The notes beneath the pieces are model-generated. The model had not been told where the DNA came from and made no database searches. It saw only the letters and a list, made by a program, of their open reading frames with translations. This document shows, in pieces, positions 1-10,595 of a stretch of DNA of 64,000 bases. The stretch is from Tritrichomonas musculus (Eukaryota > Parabasalia > Tritrichomonadida > Tritrichomonadidae): contig JAPFFF010000021.1 of NCBI GenBank assembly GCA_039105265.1, positions 806,001 to 870,000 on the forward strand. The letters are read 5' to 3'. Both the position numbers and the translations under genes were made by a program. Position 1 is the first letter of the stretch, and every line of letters begins with the position of its first letter.

Positions 1-66
1 GGCAGAAGGAGGAGAGCCCCAAGAGCAAATAATAATAATGCTCAACCAGCCGCCCAAAACGCTTAA
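1..66 (+). CDS. 3' end of a gene cut by the window edge
   Basis: Frame 1 is open from the first base and ends at TAA at 64-66, giving a 21-residue tail: an arginine-rich stretch (GRRRRAPRA), four asparagines, then QPAAQNA. Base composition is clearly richer in G and C than the AT-rich DNA that follows directly, as expected at the end of a coding region. A short basic tail of this kind occurs on many RNA-binding or chromatin proteins, but too little is visible to name a family. Calling it coding rests only on the open frame, the composition change and the position at the edge. Confidence 0.5.
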   Translation, partial: GRRRRAPRANNNNAQPAAQNA

Positions 67-190
67 ATCCAATAATAAAATTTGAATTCAATTTTAAATG
101 AATTTTTATTTTTTTTTTCATTTTTTATGTTTTCTAAAAAAACATATTTCAAAATACTGATTATCCTAAAATAATTAACACATTTTTTTT

Positions 191-240
191 TTTTTTTTGT
201 TTTGTTTTTATGACGAGAATCGAACCTCTGACCCCTGATT
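191..240 (-). other. tRNA 3'-half-like fragment with A-tail (SINE-like end)
   Basis: Read on the minus strand, 240-211 contains a box-B-like tRNA promoter/T-arm (GGTTCGATTCT) preceded by AATCAGGGGTCA. It is followed by an A-rich stretch ending in a long A run (192-209 is T-rich on the plus strand). A 30-base part matches 2129-2158 at 27 of 30 positions. No full cloverleaf or box A was found upstream. A tRNA-related retroposon end is the simplest reading, but a degenerate tRNA gene piece is also possible. Confidence 0.45.
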
Positions 241-387
241 ATTTAAATTAAAAATATTAAAGAAAATGAGAGAATAATTTCTTTTTTATTGATTATATCT
301 CAAATATTTTATTACATATCATATACCTTCTATATAATTATTGAGATAAAAATATTTTCTTATAAATAAATAAAATATTCAATTATT

Positions 388-1180
388 TAGACTTGTTAAA
401 GTCCATGGACCTGTGGACTTACAAAATTCATTCAAATTTTTTTAGCATTTTTTATTTATTCACAAAATAAAAATTATTTATAATTTCTCTGAAATGTACT
501 GGTCCATCTGCCAGGACTTCCAAAATTCATTCATTTTTTTTAGCATTTTTTATTTATTCACAAAATAAAAATTATTTATAATTTCTCAGAAATAATCTGG
601 TCCATCTGTCAGGACTTCCAAAATTCTTTCAATTTTTTTAGCATTTTTTTTTATTCACAAAATAAATGATCGAATTATTATTTCTCAGAAATAATCTGGT
701 CCATCTGTCAGGACTTCCAAAATTCTTTCAATTTTTTTAGCATTTTTTTTTATTCACAAAATAAATGATCGAATTATTATTTCTCAGAAATAATCTGGTC
801 CATCTGTCAGGACTTCCAAAATTCTTTCAATTTTTTTAGCATTTTTTATTTTTTCACAAAATAAAAGAATTATAAAATTTCTTTGAAATATTTTGGTCCA
901 TCTGCCAGGATTTCCAAAATTCTTTCAATTGTTTATGACATTTTTTTTCATGATTAAAAACATTCAAATATAATTTACTCATATTAGTTACTACTTTTCT
1001 ATTTAAATAAACAAAAAAAATTAAATAAACAAATAAACTATAAAATATATGCATAAAATGAGTTCTTTTTTGAGATATAAAATAAAAATAAATTGACAAG
1101 GTTTGTTAGGTCCACGCCAAGTCCCGAGTCCACAAAAAGTCCATGAAAAGTGCATTTGTCCCGGACTTTTAACAAGTCTA
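388..1180. mobile_element. Non-autonomous DNA transposon, 8-bp TSD
   Basis: The ends are inverted repeats: TAGACTTGTTAAAGTCC at 388 and GGACTTTTAACAAGTCTA ending at 1180. They are flanked by a perfect 8-bp direct repeat, CAATTATT, at 380-387 and 1181-1188. There is no convincing coding sequence inside. Much of the interior is a tandem array of about 99-bp units carrying further GGTCCATCTG/AGGACTTCC motifs like the ends. Eight-base duplications and subterminal motif repeats are typical of hAT-type elements, but the family assignment is inference because no transposase is present. Confidence 0.75.
405..925. repeat. Tandem array of ~99-bp units inside the 388-1180 element
   Basis: The phrase TGGTCCATCTG(C/T)CAGGACTTCC recurs near 498, 596, 696, 795 and 894, with a more divergent first unit near 405. 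Each is followed by AAAATTC, a T run, AGCATTTTTT and CACAAAATAAA. Spacing is 98-100 bases. The three middle units are nearly identical, so they expanded recently. Confidence 0.8.
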
Positions 1181-1240
1181 CAATTATTGAATAAAACATT
1201 CAAATTAAATTTTGCAATTTTTCTTTTTAAAAAATAATTT

Positions 1241-1476
1241 TTAAGGTACAAATCTAGTACGTTTAGAAACCACAAAATTTTTTGACACTTTATTAAACTA
1301 AACGACATGTTATATAAAAAAAAATATTTTTATCATAAAAATTTTATAAAAAAAAATAAAGTTCAGAATTTCAAATCTGACACTCATTCAAAATAAAACT
1401 TTTTCAATAGGGTAAGGGGTCTCAAATATATAACGTTCTTTCTCTCAATTTATAACGTACTAGATTTGTACCTTAA
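1241..1476. mobile_element. TTAA-flanked MITE, family 1 (copy a)
   Basis: This 236-bp unit starts GGTACAAATCTAGTACGTT and ends with the exact complement (AACGTACTAGATTTGTACC). It is bounded on both sides by TTAA. Full or partial relatives lie at 2542-2789, 20010-20139 and 22851-23537. A TTAA target duplication is the hallmark of piggyBac-type elements. No transposase is encoded, so this is a MITE mobilised in trans if at all; the superfamily is inference. Confidence 0.8.
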
Positions 1477-2128
1477 GCAGATAATTTTTATCAAAAAAAT
1501 TATAAAACGTTTTTTAATAATATAAAAGTAATATAAATCCTTTCAGTATTTGTTCAAAAAAGGATATTTCATTTTTTTTGCCGACCAAAAAGTATTTCAA
1601 AAATAAAGATTTTAAAATTATAAACTTACTTTTACTTCTTGCAACGAAATTCACATGCAAAATCAAAAGAAACTACATAAATATTTGAAGGAGTGCTCGG
1701 GTTTTGGTATATAGATGATTTATATGCAATTTAATTCCTTCCATTATCTAATGGAATACTTACCATTTTGTATTTTAAGAACATTTTGGTCACATTCAAC
1801 TCGGAATACAAATTAGTTTGTTTATTTTATGCCAATTTTATACATTATATTGATAGATATTGCATGTCAATAATAACATTAATGTAAATCAGTAATTATG
1901 CCATATATTTTTTAAAGGATCATTATATTAGGTATTTACGCTGTTTTAAGGCAATTCATACCACTTTCTTATGTCTACTATATTTCATTCGCCTGGATCC
2001 AATAATGTGTAAATCAAATTTTGCATTAGAAAAAGTTAATAAAAGTTAAACTTTTTGATAAATTTTATAACTTTTTAAAAACTTTATTTTTAAAGTGTGC
2101 AAATAATTTTTATTATTGGATGTTAAAA
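1477..2128. other. AT-rich spacer, no gene seen
   Basis: No convincing coding frame, RNA gene or inverted-repeat element was found between the first MITE and the tRNA-like fragment at 2129. Confidence 0.5.
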
Positions 2129-2158
2129 AATCAGGGGTCACAGGTTCGATTCCCGTCC
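2129..2158 (+). other. tRNA 3'-half-like fragment (box B)
   Basis: The stretch reads AATCAGGGGTCA followed by a perfect eukaryotic box B (GGTTCGATTCC, 2143-2153). It matches the minus-strand copy at 211-240 at 27 of 30 positions. Upstream sequence does not fold into the 5' half of a tRNA and box A is not evident. It is best read as one more copy of a tRNA-derived repeat. Unlike the first copy it lacks a clear A-tail. Confidence 0.45.
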
Positions 2159-2284
2159 TTAAAGAGTAAACTCTTTCTGGATAATCAGTATAAAAATTTT
2201 TTTTGTGGCACGCCCCAGAATTCAATTTTTTCAATGAGATTATTCAAAATAAAAATCGAAAAATTATTTTATGGTACAAATTTT

Positions 2285-2365
2285 GACCGAGTCTTACCAC
2301 CATCCGCGGGGTCTCACTCGGCCTCGCTTCGCTCGTCCTCGCTCGACGCCCGCTAGGGGTTATGT
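2285..2365. other. GC-rich island in AT-rich DNA
   Basis: About 80 bases are strikingly GC-rich, with repeated GCTCG/CTCGC words (for example CCTCGCTTCGCTCG), while both flanks are almost pure A/T. No ORF, tRNA or known motif explains it. The nearest features are the tRNA-like fragment ending at 2158 and the MITE at 2542. Confidence 0.5.
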
Positions 2366-2541
2366 AGACTTCGGGAAAAATTATGTAAAAATATAAAATT
2401 ATGCATATTAAAAAAAAAAATATATATATTTTTAAATTTTTTAATTTTCCAATTTTTAAAGTCAATTTAATGAACAAAGTAAGTCAAAATTCACCATTAT
2501 TTGGCGGTTTATGAGCGACTCAAATTTAAAATTTAATTTTG

Positions 2542-2789
2542 TTAAGGTACAAATCCAGTACGTTATTTTTTGAATAGGAGAACGTTTATTATTTGAATAG
2601 TTGCATGTCTCTGAAAAAGTTTAAATTGACTAGGTTTGTTTTTGACACTTATTTTACAATTTAAATAGGCATAATGACATGTTATATGAAATGAATGAAA
2701 ATAATCGTTTTTTATTTAACATGTCATCTTATTCTTTGAGAATGTCAAAAAAAATTGCGGTTACTAAACGTACTGGATTTGTACCTTAA
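2542..2789. mobile_element. TTAA-flanked MITE, family 1 (copy b)
   Basis: The ends are GGTACAAATCCAGTACGTT and AACGTACTGGATTTGTACC, bounded by TTAA at 2542-2545 and 2786-2789. One base differs from copy a in each arm, and the two changes compensate, so the inverted pairing is preserved. The interior carries the ACATGT(C/T)AT and TTTGACA words shared with the other copies. No coding content. Confidence 0.8.
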
Positions 2790-2811
2790 AATATCTTTTA
2801 TTAAAGAAAAT

Positions 2812-3085
2812 ATGTAGAAATGAGTTACGATATTTATCTATTGTCTAATAAAGCATGTGGTATAAAATGGCGTTTCTGATTTTGTCTGAGGAAGTTTGTT
2901 AAGTAAGATAAGAATAAGATATGCTAAAAAAGGAGTAGTAGAAATGACTTATAACGTAAAGAAGTATTATTTAATAAAGATTGTGATGTATATAGTGCTG
3001 TTGATTATGTCTGAGGAAGCTTGTAAGGCGTGATGAGAAATAATTTTGGAAATATAAAAAGTTGTAGAAATGAGTTACGATATGA
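2812..3085. repeat. Imperfect ~125-bp tandem repeat
   Basis: The words GTAGAAATGA(G/C)TTA(C/T)(G/A)A and GTCTGAGGAAG(C/T)TTGT recur. The first occurs near 2815, 2939 and 3063; the second near 2884 and 3009. Spacing is about 124 bases, giving just over two imperfect units directly downstream of the SMP gene's stop codon. No open frame runs through the array. Confidence 0.6.
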
Positions 3086-3169
3086 AGAAGATATTTCTTA
3101 TCAATTTAATTTTTTTGTTTTAATATTTAAATATCTTATTTTTTATTTCAAATTCATCTGACTTTGCTA

Positions 3170-3952
3170 TTATGCTGATAAATTAGGATCTAAATTCGGA
3201 AGAGGAAATATTAATTCAAAAACTTGTCTAGTTATAATTAATTCTATAATTCCCTTGATGACGGGTCCCAGTAATGGTATCTCTAATAATGAAAAATAGA
3301 ATAAATTTTTAATTTGAATTGAAAGATCAAATTCAAGATTTAAATCTCCAATGAATCTGAACTGCATTTGTGAAGGACTGTTTTCTGGCCACGAAACAAG
3401 AATTTGTCCAGCAAATTTTTTGAGGTAAAACTCAATACAAGCTAAATTTTTATCAACAATAATCTGCAAAAAAGGACCATCAATCCACTCAATAGGAATT
3501 ATTATTTTAATATCTTCAACTTCTTTCATTTCAAGAGTCAAAACATTATTAACAATAGGAGTAGAGCCAAGTGTATATAAATTAAAATGGTGGGGCTTAA
3601 TTTTCGCATTGACAATTTCGTTAATGAGATCAATTGATTCTCTTTTACGAAAATGACATAAAATCCTATATAAAACAAAATTAAGCCACTCATTTGATTC
3701 TGTTGTAGACTTATAGGGAATTGGTTTATTTCCAAAAAGCTTTGAGACATAAGGAATAGTTAAGCGTAAAAGAATAAGTAAAATTAGTAGTAGAATAAAA
3801 GAAATTGATACACCAAAAAGAAATGTATTCAACTCTTGATCTAAACTAAAATTAAAAACGATAAGACAACCAAAGGTGAAATGTAATATAATTTTGACCA
3901 AATTTTATAATGCCAGAAAATTTTGAAGTATGAAAGAAAAGTTATCTCTCAT
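3170..3952 (-). pseudogene. SMP-domain membrane-contact protein, one early in-frame stop
   Basis: The frame from 3901 down to 3170 gives 243 residues: an N-terminal hydrophobic hairpin (about residues 4-48), then a segment like the SMP domain of extended synaptotagmins and tricalbins (ESNEWLNFVLYRILCHF near 68-84, later LEIPLLGPVIKGIIELI and a terminal FPLPNLDP). SMP proteins tether ER to other membranes and carry lipids. The frame has no ATG near its start. In the same frame an ATG at 3952-3950 opens 15 codons (MRDNFSFILQNFLAL) that end at TAA, 3907-3905, two codons before the continuing frame. Either a recent nonsense change has broken the gene, or the start lies elsewhere, or the base call is wrong. 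No C2 domain follows, so it is shorter than E-Syts. Confidence 0.6.
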
Positions 3953-3995
3953 ATTTCTTTAATATATTTAAGCTTGTAAAATATACCCAAATGTA

Positions 3996-4545
3996 AAAAA
4001 AAGACCTGGTCTTGGTGATTCTTTCTGGTCTTTTGGCGATTGTAATAAATCTTTTAAAAAGTTATTTCTTATGAATTATTAAATAAAATGATTAAATGAT
4101 ATTTGATTAAATAAAAATTCAATTTACGAATCAACATTCAATAAATTCAATGAATTTATTTAATTACTCGGCTATATATATTCATAAAAATATAAATACT
4201 ATTAATATTTCAATGAATTATTTCAATGCATTATTTATTATTCGGCTATAAATATTCATAAAAATATAAATACTATTAATATTTTAAATACATTTTATAT
4301 CGGTATATATTTAAAATATAAATGAAAAAAAATTTATTTTCAATTGAAAAAATGCTTTTATTGATTTTATTATATATTTATATCTTATTTTTTTTTTTAT
4401 TTTATATATGATATTTTGAAAGCTTTACAAATCACCATCGCCAAAAAAACCGTTTTGGTGATCTCCAAAATATATGTAAACTATTCAAAATTGAATGCTG
4501 TCGCCAAAAGCCCAAGACCTGGGCTTTTGGTGAAATCGGTTATTT
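3996..4545. mobile_element. Imperfect inverted-repeat element
   Basis: The left arm (AAAAGACCTGGTCTTGG, then TCTTTTGGCGATTG, from about 4001) is mirrored by the right arm near 4500-4545 (GTCGCCAAAAGCCCAAGACC, then GGGCTTTTGG). The right side has a second partial copy (AATCACCATCGCCAAAA near 4431). The arms are GC-richer than the interior. The target duplication is not clear and no gene is inside. Probably an old non-autonomous element. Confidence 0.45.
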
Positions 4546-5112
4546 GGCTTTTCATCGTCAATATAATTGAGCTTTTTATTATTATTTTATATGATATATT
4601 ATACAAATCATACAATTATTTTGTAATATTCAAAAAATAACATTTTTTTACTGAGAAAATCTTATCGATTATTAATATGACTTTTGATAAAACTCATTTA
4701 ATTCCTCTTTCAAATAATTCAATGGTTTATGACTTTTGATAAAACTAAATTTTATTAAAAAGGGGATCCGAAATCGGCGGTTATGGAAAATCGAATTCTT
4801 CAAGATAACTTATATAAATAAGAATACTATTTAATATTTAATAAAATTTATTTGGTAAAAACATAATCGAATGTAGGGGTTTTGAGATATAAAAATCTTA
4901 AGAAAAAGTTTCTCATTTGAAAGCTTATTCGGTTGTATCAATTCAAATCATCTTCGCAAATTGAGAGGCTCTCTGCGAAAATACATTTATCTTTTTTTAA
5001 TTTTTTAAAAAACTGATTTTGGAACATTTTTATAAATATAATTATATATATATTAAGTTATTTCTTAAAAATAAAAAATAAATATGAAAATTAATTAAAA
5101 TATACATAATTA
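4546..5112. other. AT-rich spacer, no gene seen
   Basis: A short direct repeat (ATGACTTTTGATAAAACT near 4678 and 4729) is the only structure seen. No coding frame is supportable. Confidence 0.4.
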
Positions 5113-6411
5113 AGAGGTATTCATGTGAAGTGAAAACTCGTTATTTGATTTTTTTATTTTTACTTTAATTGAATGAATATTTTATCTTATGAAAAAATAT
5201 TAAGATTATTCACTTCTATATATCCAATACTGACATTTGCCATAATTGGTTTTAACGGATGTTGAGAATTTAAAAACCATTTAAAAAATAATGTTTCGTC
5301 TATATCTCGGGTCAAATAAAATATTTATGATTTACAAATTAATAATAATGTTTTGTATTTTATTTATAAAATATATTATCTGTTGTATTTCCATTTTATT
5401 AGCCATATATAGATTTAAATATTAATTCACTTAAAAAAATAAAGAAAATGACTTATTTCTCAATTAATTTACGATATAATTATATACTAATTGTACAATA
5501 TAATAGTAATAAATATTTATATAAATTTTATTATGTATATAAGTTACTTTATACTCTCATTTTAAAGAAAAATGTAATTAATATTTTGCATTATTTTGAA
5601 ATATTTTTCATCGTATTTTTGTACGTTATTGTTTTTTAGTGACGTGAGATGATTATTTTCGGTGAAGTGAGGTTAATAGTGAAGTGATTATTGAAAAATA
5701 TAAATTTGCTCATCTTCATATAAATATTATTAAAAATATTTTTTATAAAGTATAATTATTAATTACTATATTTTAAAAATAATTATAATATTTAATATAT
5801 TGAAAACCAAAAAATAATCACAATACAAAGCAACATATTTTTTTAGAAATTCAATTGATAATCATCGTTTAATTGAATTTTTCATTTTTTATTTGTTAAT
5901 TTATCTATCTAATATATTATGTAAAACTTAAATATAAAATTTTAAAAGTATATAAATAATAATATCTATTATATATATAAAATAAAATAATGTTTTAATC
6001 AAAATATTACTAGGATATAAAATGTTTATTATTTCAATATAAAAAATATAATAACTGAAAAAGTTAAAAATTTATTAAAAATAGAATACAATATAAACAA
6101 GTGTATCTCTAGAAAATAAATGTTTTTTAAACATATAAGTATTAATATGTTATCAAGATATATATTCTATAATAATTAATAAAACAAAACTATATATATA
6201 TATTTATATTTCATCAATTTTTATAAAAAAAAATTATATAGCCTCTCAATTATAAAACGATTTTTATTCAGAAAAATGAAAATAGAAATATCTCAAAAAT
6301 AGGAGTATAAAATTCTTATCCATTAAAGTATATTCTTAGTAACAAAATAAAAATAAAGAAAATATGATCAATATTACAATATTTCGTCAATTTCTCTACA
6401 TGAATACCTCT
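5113..6411. mobile_element. Non-autonomous DNA transposon, 8-bp TSD
   Basis: The inverted ends AGAGGTATTCATGT (5113) and ACATGAATACCTCT (ending 6411) are flanked by the perfect 8-bp duplication CATAATTA (5105-5112 and 6412-6419). The 1.3-kb interior is extremely AT-rich and carries no believable gene; the short frame near 5448 is low-complexity. An 8-bp duplication suggests a hAT-like mechanism, which is inference. Confidence 0.75.
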
Positions 6412-7239
6412 CATAATTATAATTAAATAAAATTGAATAATACTGTTCAAACAATATTTCATATTCAAAATATATATTTATCTTCAGATATATAGCACAT
6501 AATATAATATTTTTATATAAAATAGAAATTTATTAAAGTATTCTATTTAATTATTAATATGACTTAATGACTCTTTTCTTTTAAATAGATTCATATCCTT
6601 TTCTTCTTTTCTTTTGAAAAGTTTTTTTTCTCAAAAATATTTGTATGATCATTCAAATTCAAATTTAAATAATAAAATCATGATTTTTGAAATAACTCTG
6701 CATTCATTTATTTTGAATTTTTAATATATGGTTTGATGCTAATAAATGATTAAAACTATAAATGGTATAAAATTTTCATCATTCGTTAAAATCTGAGAAA
6801 AGAAAATTTTATTTTTTCCTCTAAAATATATAACTTTAATAATATTTTAATTAATATATTTAATTTATATATAATATGTTTGATTTATTTTAACTTAAAA
6901 TATTTTATTATATAAAATATTTTTTAAGATAAGCTTATTTTTATATCAGAAAAAAATTCTGAGGGCCGTTCCCATTTTTTATTAATAAAATTTATTTGAC
7001 AATAATATGGTTATATTTGGTGATTTTTAAAACCCAAAAAACTTTTATTTCACCAAATTTACAAGCTTAATATATTATAAAATAAATATACATTTATTCA
7101 TAAAGAGTAATTGTATAATATTAATGAATTATTTTTGGTTGGGAATTAAATATGATTGTTTCAAAAAATTAATAACACCTTTATTCAAAAAATAATTATA
7201 TTTCAATTTATTTTTGGTCATATAACTTCTATAGAATTA
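6412..7239. other. AT-rich spacer, no gene seen
   Basis: No ORF, RNA gene or terminal repeats were recognised here. Confidence 0.5.
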
Positions 7240-7241
7240 TA

Positions 7242-8683
7242 AACTGGTTTCATTAAATCGGAACGCTTTTTGAAATAAATTTTCACTTTTTAATAAAGTT
7301 TATTCAATTTTTTTTATTTCACATGAACAAATATAAATTTAAAAAGTTAAAAAACAAATAACTTTTCGTTCCGATTTAATGAAAGTTTTTTTTATTTAGA
7401 ATAACTAGAATCTGGATCACTTGATTCATTGTCAACATAAGATAATATTGGGATTTCGTTAATAGCTAAAGTTTCTACTTGCTCGTTGACTTCTGGAATC
7501 AGTATATATGGAATGAGATAATTTTTTTTGAAAATATCTTGCAATTGTGAAGCGCGATGTCTAGGATCTGTTAAAATAGTTTCGACATTAAAATTAAAGT
7601 GTTCATTATTAAATCTTTTGGGAAGTCCAGGAGGATTTCCAATTTCAACTCTAGAAATTCGTGTTATTCTATTGTGCGACACTCGTAAAGCTCTTATTGG
7701 CATTGTATTCATTCCTTCATCAATCATACTATTTATTTGCTCATCTGTGTATCTTTTCTTTTTGGTAAAATAAACAAAGAAAATAAGAGAAATTATTAAT
7801 ATAATATTGAAAAAGTTTAAATTTATTCAATTTGATAGAACGGTAGACACTAAACCGTTTATAATTTTTTCAAAATTTTGTTTTCGAAAAACGATTGATT
7901 TTGAATATTTTATATTTATAGTTTGAATTTTTATTAAGCACAAATATAATAAATATTTTAATCTATTAGATTTGGTATAATCATTATTTTAAATGAGAAA
8001 TTTATGTTTTTTAAAATCAGAATTGAGAACTTTACAAGATTCCCTCTCAATTTCAAATCCGTCTTTTCTCTCCAATTTCATAACAAATTTTTGAAATATT
8101 GATAAAATCATCGTTATCATATATGTATTTTTTGATGGCTAAATTTCATTGAATTTGGTGCGCTACATTTTTCGTAACAGAAATATGATTTACTTATTTA
8201 AGTTTATTTTTTTAGAAATATAAATTCCTAGTGATGATTATCAATAATCAACAGGATATTTTATGTTTTGGAGCTTCATTTCATCAAATCATCAAAAAAA
8301 TAACATATCTAATACATTAGCCAAGTCCAACATTATTAGGCAAATAATTCCAATTTATACCAACCAAAAAGCAAATATATGATACTTTTATGATATAAAT
8401 GATTAATAAAATGATTTTTATAGAAAAGTTTTAACAAAATTATTCAAAGTTAAAAATTTGCCTATTACGATCAGCATTTGAATTCAAAAGTCATTATTTT
8501 TTATAGTAATATCTTGTTTTCTATGGCATTAAATATATCATAATTAATAATTTAATTTTATTATATGTCATTAAATAAAATATATTAATTATAATCATAT
8601 TTGTTATAAATTCGATAGTTTCGACCCTTCTAATTTGATAAAAAACGAAAAAATTGAATCGTTCCGATTTAATGAAACAAGTT
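7242..8683. mobile_element. Inverted-repeat element with decayed transposase fragment
   Basis: The left end AACTGGTTTCATTAAATC (continuing GGAACG) at 7242 is mirrored at 8660-8683, where CGTTCCGATTTAATGAAA leads into CAAGTT. Both ends are bordered by TA (7240-7241, 8684-8685), which fits a Tc1/mariner-type target. A third copy of the inner motif (CGTTCCGATTTAATGAAAG, about 7367-7385) makes the left end fold back on itself. A fragmentary HTH-like coding segment lies at 7392-7770 on the minus strand. Confidence 0.6.
7392..7770 (-). pseudogene. Fragment with HTH-like N-terminal region of a transposase
   Basis: The frame reads TKKKRYTDEQINSMIDEGMN, then PIRALRVSHNRITRISR and IGNPPGLPKRF, and ends at TAA after a serine-rich tail. 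The pattern of basic start, helix, 'RALRVSHNRITRI' helix and 'GNPPGLPKRF' resembles the helix-turn-helix plus GRPP-type hinge of IS630/Tc1 transposases. The catalytic half is missing, and the part upstream of the Met codon at 7727 has no ATG. It sits inside a pair of inverted repeats and is read as a relic of that element's gene. Family call is tentative. Confidence 0.35.
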
Positions 8684-8687
8684 TATC

Positions 8688-8999
8688 TTTTTATTCTTAA
8701 TCGTATGTTTCTCAAAAGTAAACATTAAAATTGAGAAGAAATTTCTCCAAGGAAAAACTTTTTGCGAAAGAATGACCAAATAAATTCAGAATAATATAAT
8801 TAAATCTACTTAAGAAGAGAATAAAAACAAAAATAAAAAAGAGGGTTTATTTAGTGTAAATTTGTTTAATCGAAAGATAATTTTGATTAATGAGAATAAA
8901 AAAATTTGAAAAATTGATTTTATTTGTAGATTTGTAATTGCTTGAGGAAGGAGTTGGATTCGTTTGCTGAGAAAACCTTGTTTGCATGTGAAAAGAATC
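8688..8999. other. AT-rich spacer, no gene seen
   Basis: The minus-strand frame at 8810-9001 lacks homology signals and is hydrophobic low-complexity translation. Nothing else was seen. Confidence 0.4.
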
Positions 9000-9312
9000 A
9001 TAACAGTGTGCAGAGGAATTTATTTGTGTGTTGCTAGAGATCTATGTCGATTAAGTTTGCTGATCTGAAAATGTTGCTTATGAATATGTTGTTTGTTGGT
9101 ATTTACTATTCTATTGATAATAACAGTCATTTATAGGTGCTTGCTTACCTTTGTTTGTGGATTTGCGTTTTTTTTTAGTGATCTGTAGATTTAGTTTGTC
9201 ATTTGTCCTGTATACTGGTACAGTTAACATTATTTGATTACTAGTAGTTGCAATTTGCTTTTTTGTGTTGTTACTTGCTTGTTAGTGGCTGCTTCTGAAC
9301 AAAAAGAATAAT
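9000..9312. other. Unexplained G+T-rich segment
   Basis: Roughly 300 bases differ in composition from both sides: the plus strand is rich in T and G, with many TTGCTT, TTTGTTTG and GTTG words and few A runs. No ORF of useful length exists on either strand and no tRNA fold is apparent. It could be a non-coding RNA gene or an old insertion. Nothing beyond the composition supports either. Confidence 0.3.
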
Positions 9313-9877
9313 GCAAAATGACAAGGCCACTTAAATTACCCTTTTATACCAAAATTACCCTTGTGTGAAATCATGTGGGAAGAGGGTATTGTTGAAAAAA
9401 CATTTTATCTATATATTCTATGATAATAAATGATTTTTTATATAAAAATTATTTATATATTTACAAATATAAATTTGTTTTTGAAAAATATATCTTATAT
9501 ATGTAGATATATTTAAAATATTAAATTATAAAATACGTTATTGTGTTTTCAGCAAGCTCGAGAAAGACTGTTACATAATGAGATAAAACTATGAAATTAC
9601 ATAATTTATTTTTTTCAAGAAACAAAATTTAGATCTAAAAGTAAAATAAACATTGCATATTTTAAGATTTACAAAGGTATGGAAACTTATATCCACTCGA
9701 CAGATCATTTTTCTTTCAAAATATAATTTTTAAATGTTAGTATTAATGATAAATATAATATAAAAAAGACATATTTTTAGAGAGGAATTAAAGATAAAAA
9801 TAAAATATTTTTTTGAAAAAAATTGAATCCTAATCTGGTTATCTTAATTCAAAAAACAATTTTGGAAATTTCACGTA
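9313..9877. other. AT-rich spacer, no gene seen
   Basis: No gene or repeat structure was recognised before the hairpin at 9878. Confidence 0.4.
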
Positions 9878-9910
9878 GCACTTTTTGAGAGCGAAGCTCT
9901 CAAAAAGTGC
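9878..9910. repeat. Perfect 15-bp hairpin with 3-base loop
   Basis: GCACTTTTTGAGAGC is followed by GAA and then its exact complement GCTCTCAAAAAGTGC. Outside the stem a further six bases pair (TTTCAC and GTGAAA) after a 3-base mismatch on each side. The core CTCAAAAAGTG recurs in both long inverted repeats flanking the small gene at 10097 and again at 63973-63983. It lies 15 bases outside the left inverted repeat. Confidence 0.85.
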
Positions 9911-9924
9911 GGAGTGAAATGTCC

Positions 9925-10595
9925 AAATCTCTCAAATGTGGACACTTTTTGAACCTTCCTCTCAAATATTCCAAAAAAATTTCTTTTGGTCAGATGCCCT
10001 CAAAAAGTGAAAAAATTGAAAAAAAAAATAATCAGAAAAATAACTTTTTAAGATAATATCTTGAACTATCTATTGTTCTTCACAAAAAAAAAATCTATGT
10101 TTGGCCGAAATCCTAACGCTTACCCGAATTCAAATGGACAACCTCAAAATTATGGAGCAATTTTCTCACCAAATGCTTATCAACAAGCCAATATGTTTAA
10201 TTTTCAATTCCAAAATCAAACCATTGTTAATAATTATCAGCAAAATGTACCTCAAATTCCAAATCAAATGCCATTAAATACTCAACAACCACTACATAAC
10301 GAAAACCAAAAAGAAAATACATCTAATTATGAACAATATTTACAAGAATCAGAACAATTTAGTGCACAATCAATAGCCGAAACATCAAGAAGCACATACA
10401 ACTATAGCATCCAAGCCTATGAAAGAATAATGAACTTTTTCAATAAAGATCCATACTCTAAATTTAATAAAAATTTAACTTTTATTTCTCATTTTTTTAA
10501 TTAATTCAATTTTTTCACTTTTTGAGGGCATCTGACCAAAAGAAATTTTTTTGGAATATTGAGAGGAAGAAAGTTCAAAAAGTGGACCATTTGAG

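Noticed and set aside
420-930. CRISPR-like array (regular ~99-bp spacing)
   Set aside because: Whole units are repeated with no unique spacers, inside a transposon, in a eukaryotic context.
2046-2234. 62-aa ORF with TGIEPVTPDF
   Set aside because: This peptide is the well-known antisense translation of a tRNA T-arm; it marks the tRNA-like fragment and is not a protein.
5448-5639. 63-aa plus-strand ORF
   Set aside because: Tyr/Ile/Asn-rich translation of AT DNA inside a non-autonomous element.
4950-6250. Inverted pair AATTGAGAGGCT (about 4961 and 6238)
   Set aside because: Only 12 bases, crosses the boundary of the well-supported 5113-6411 element; probably chance.
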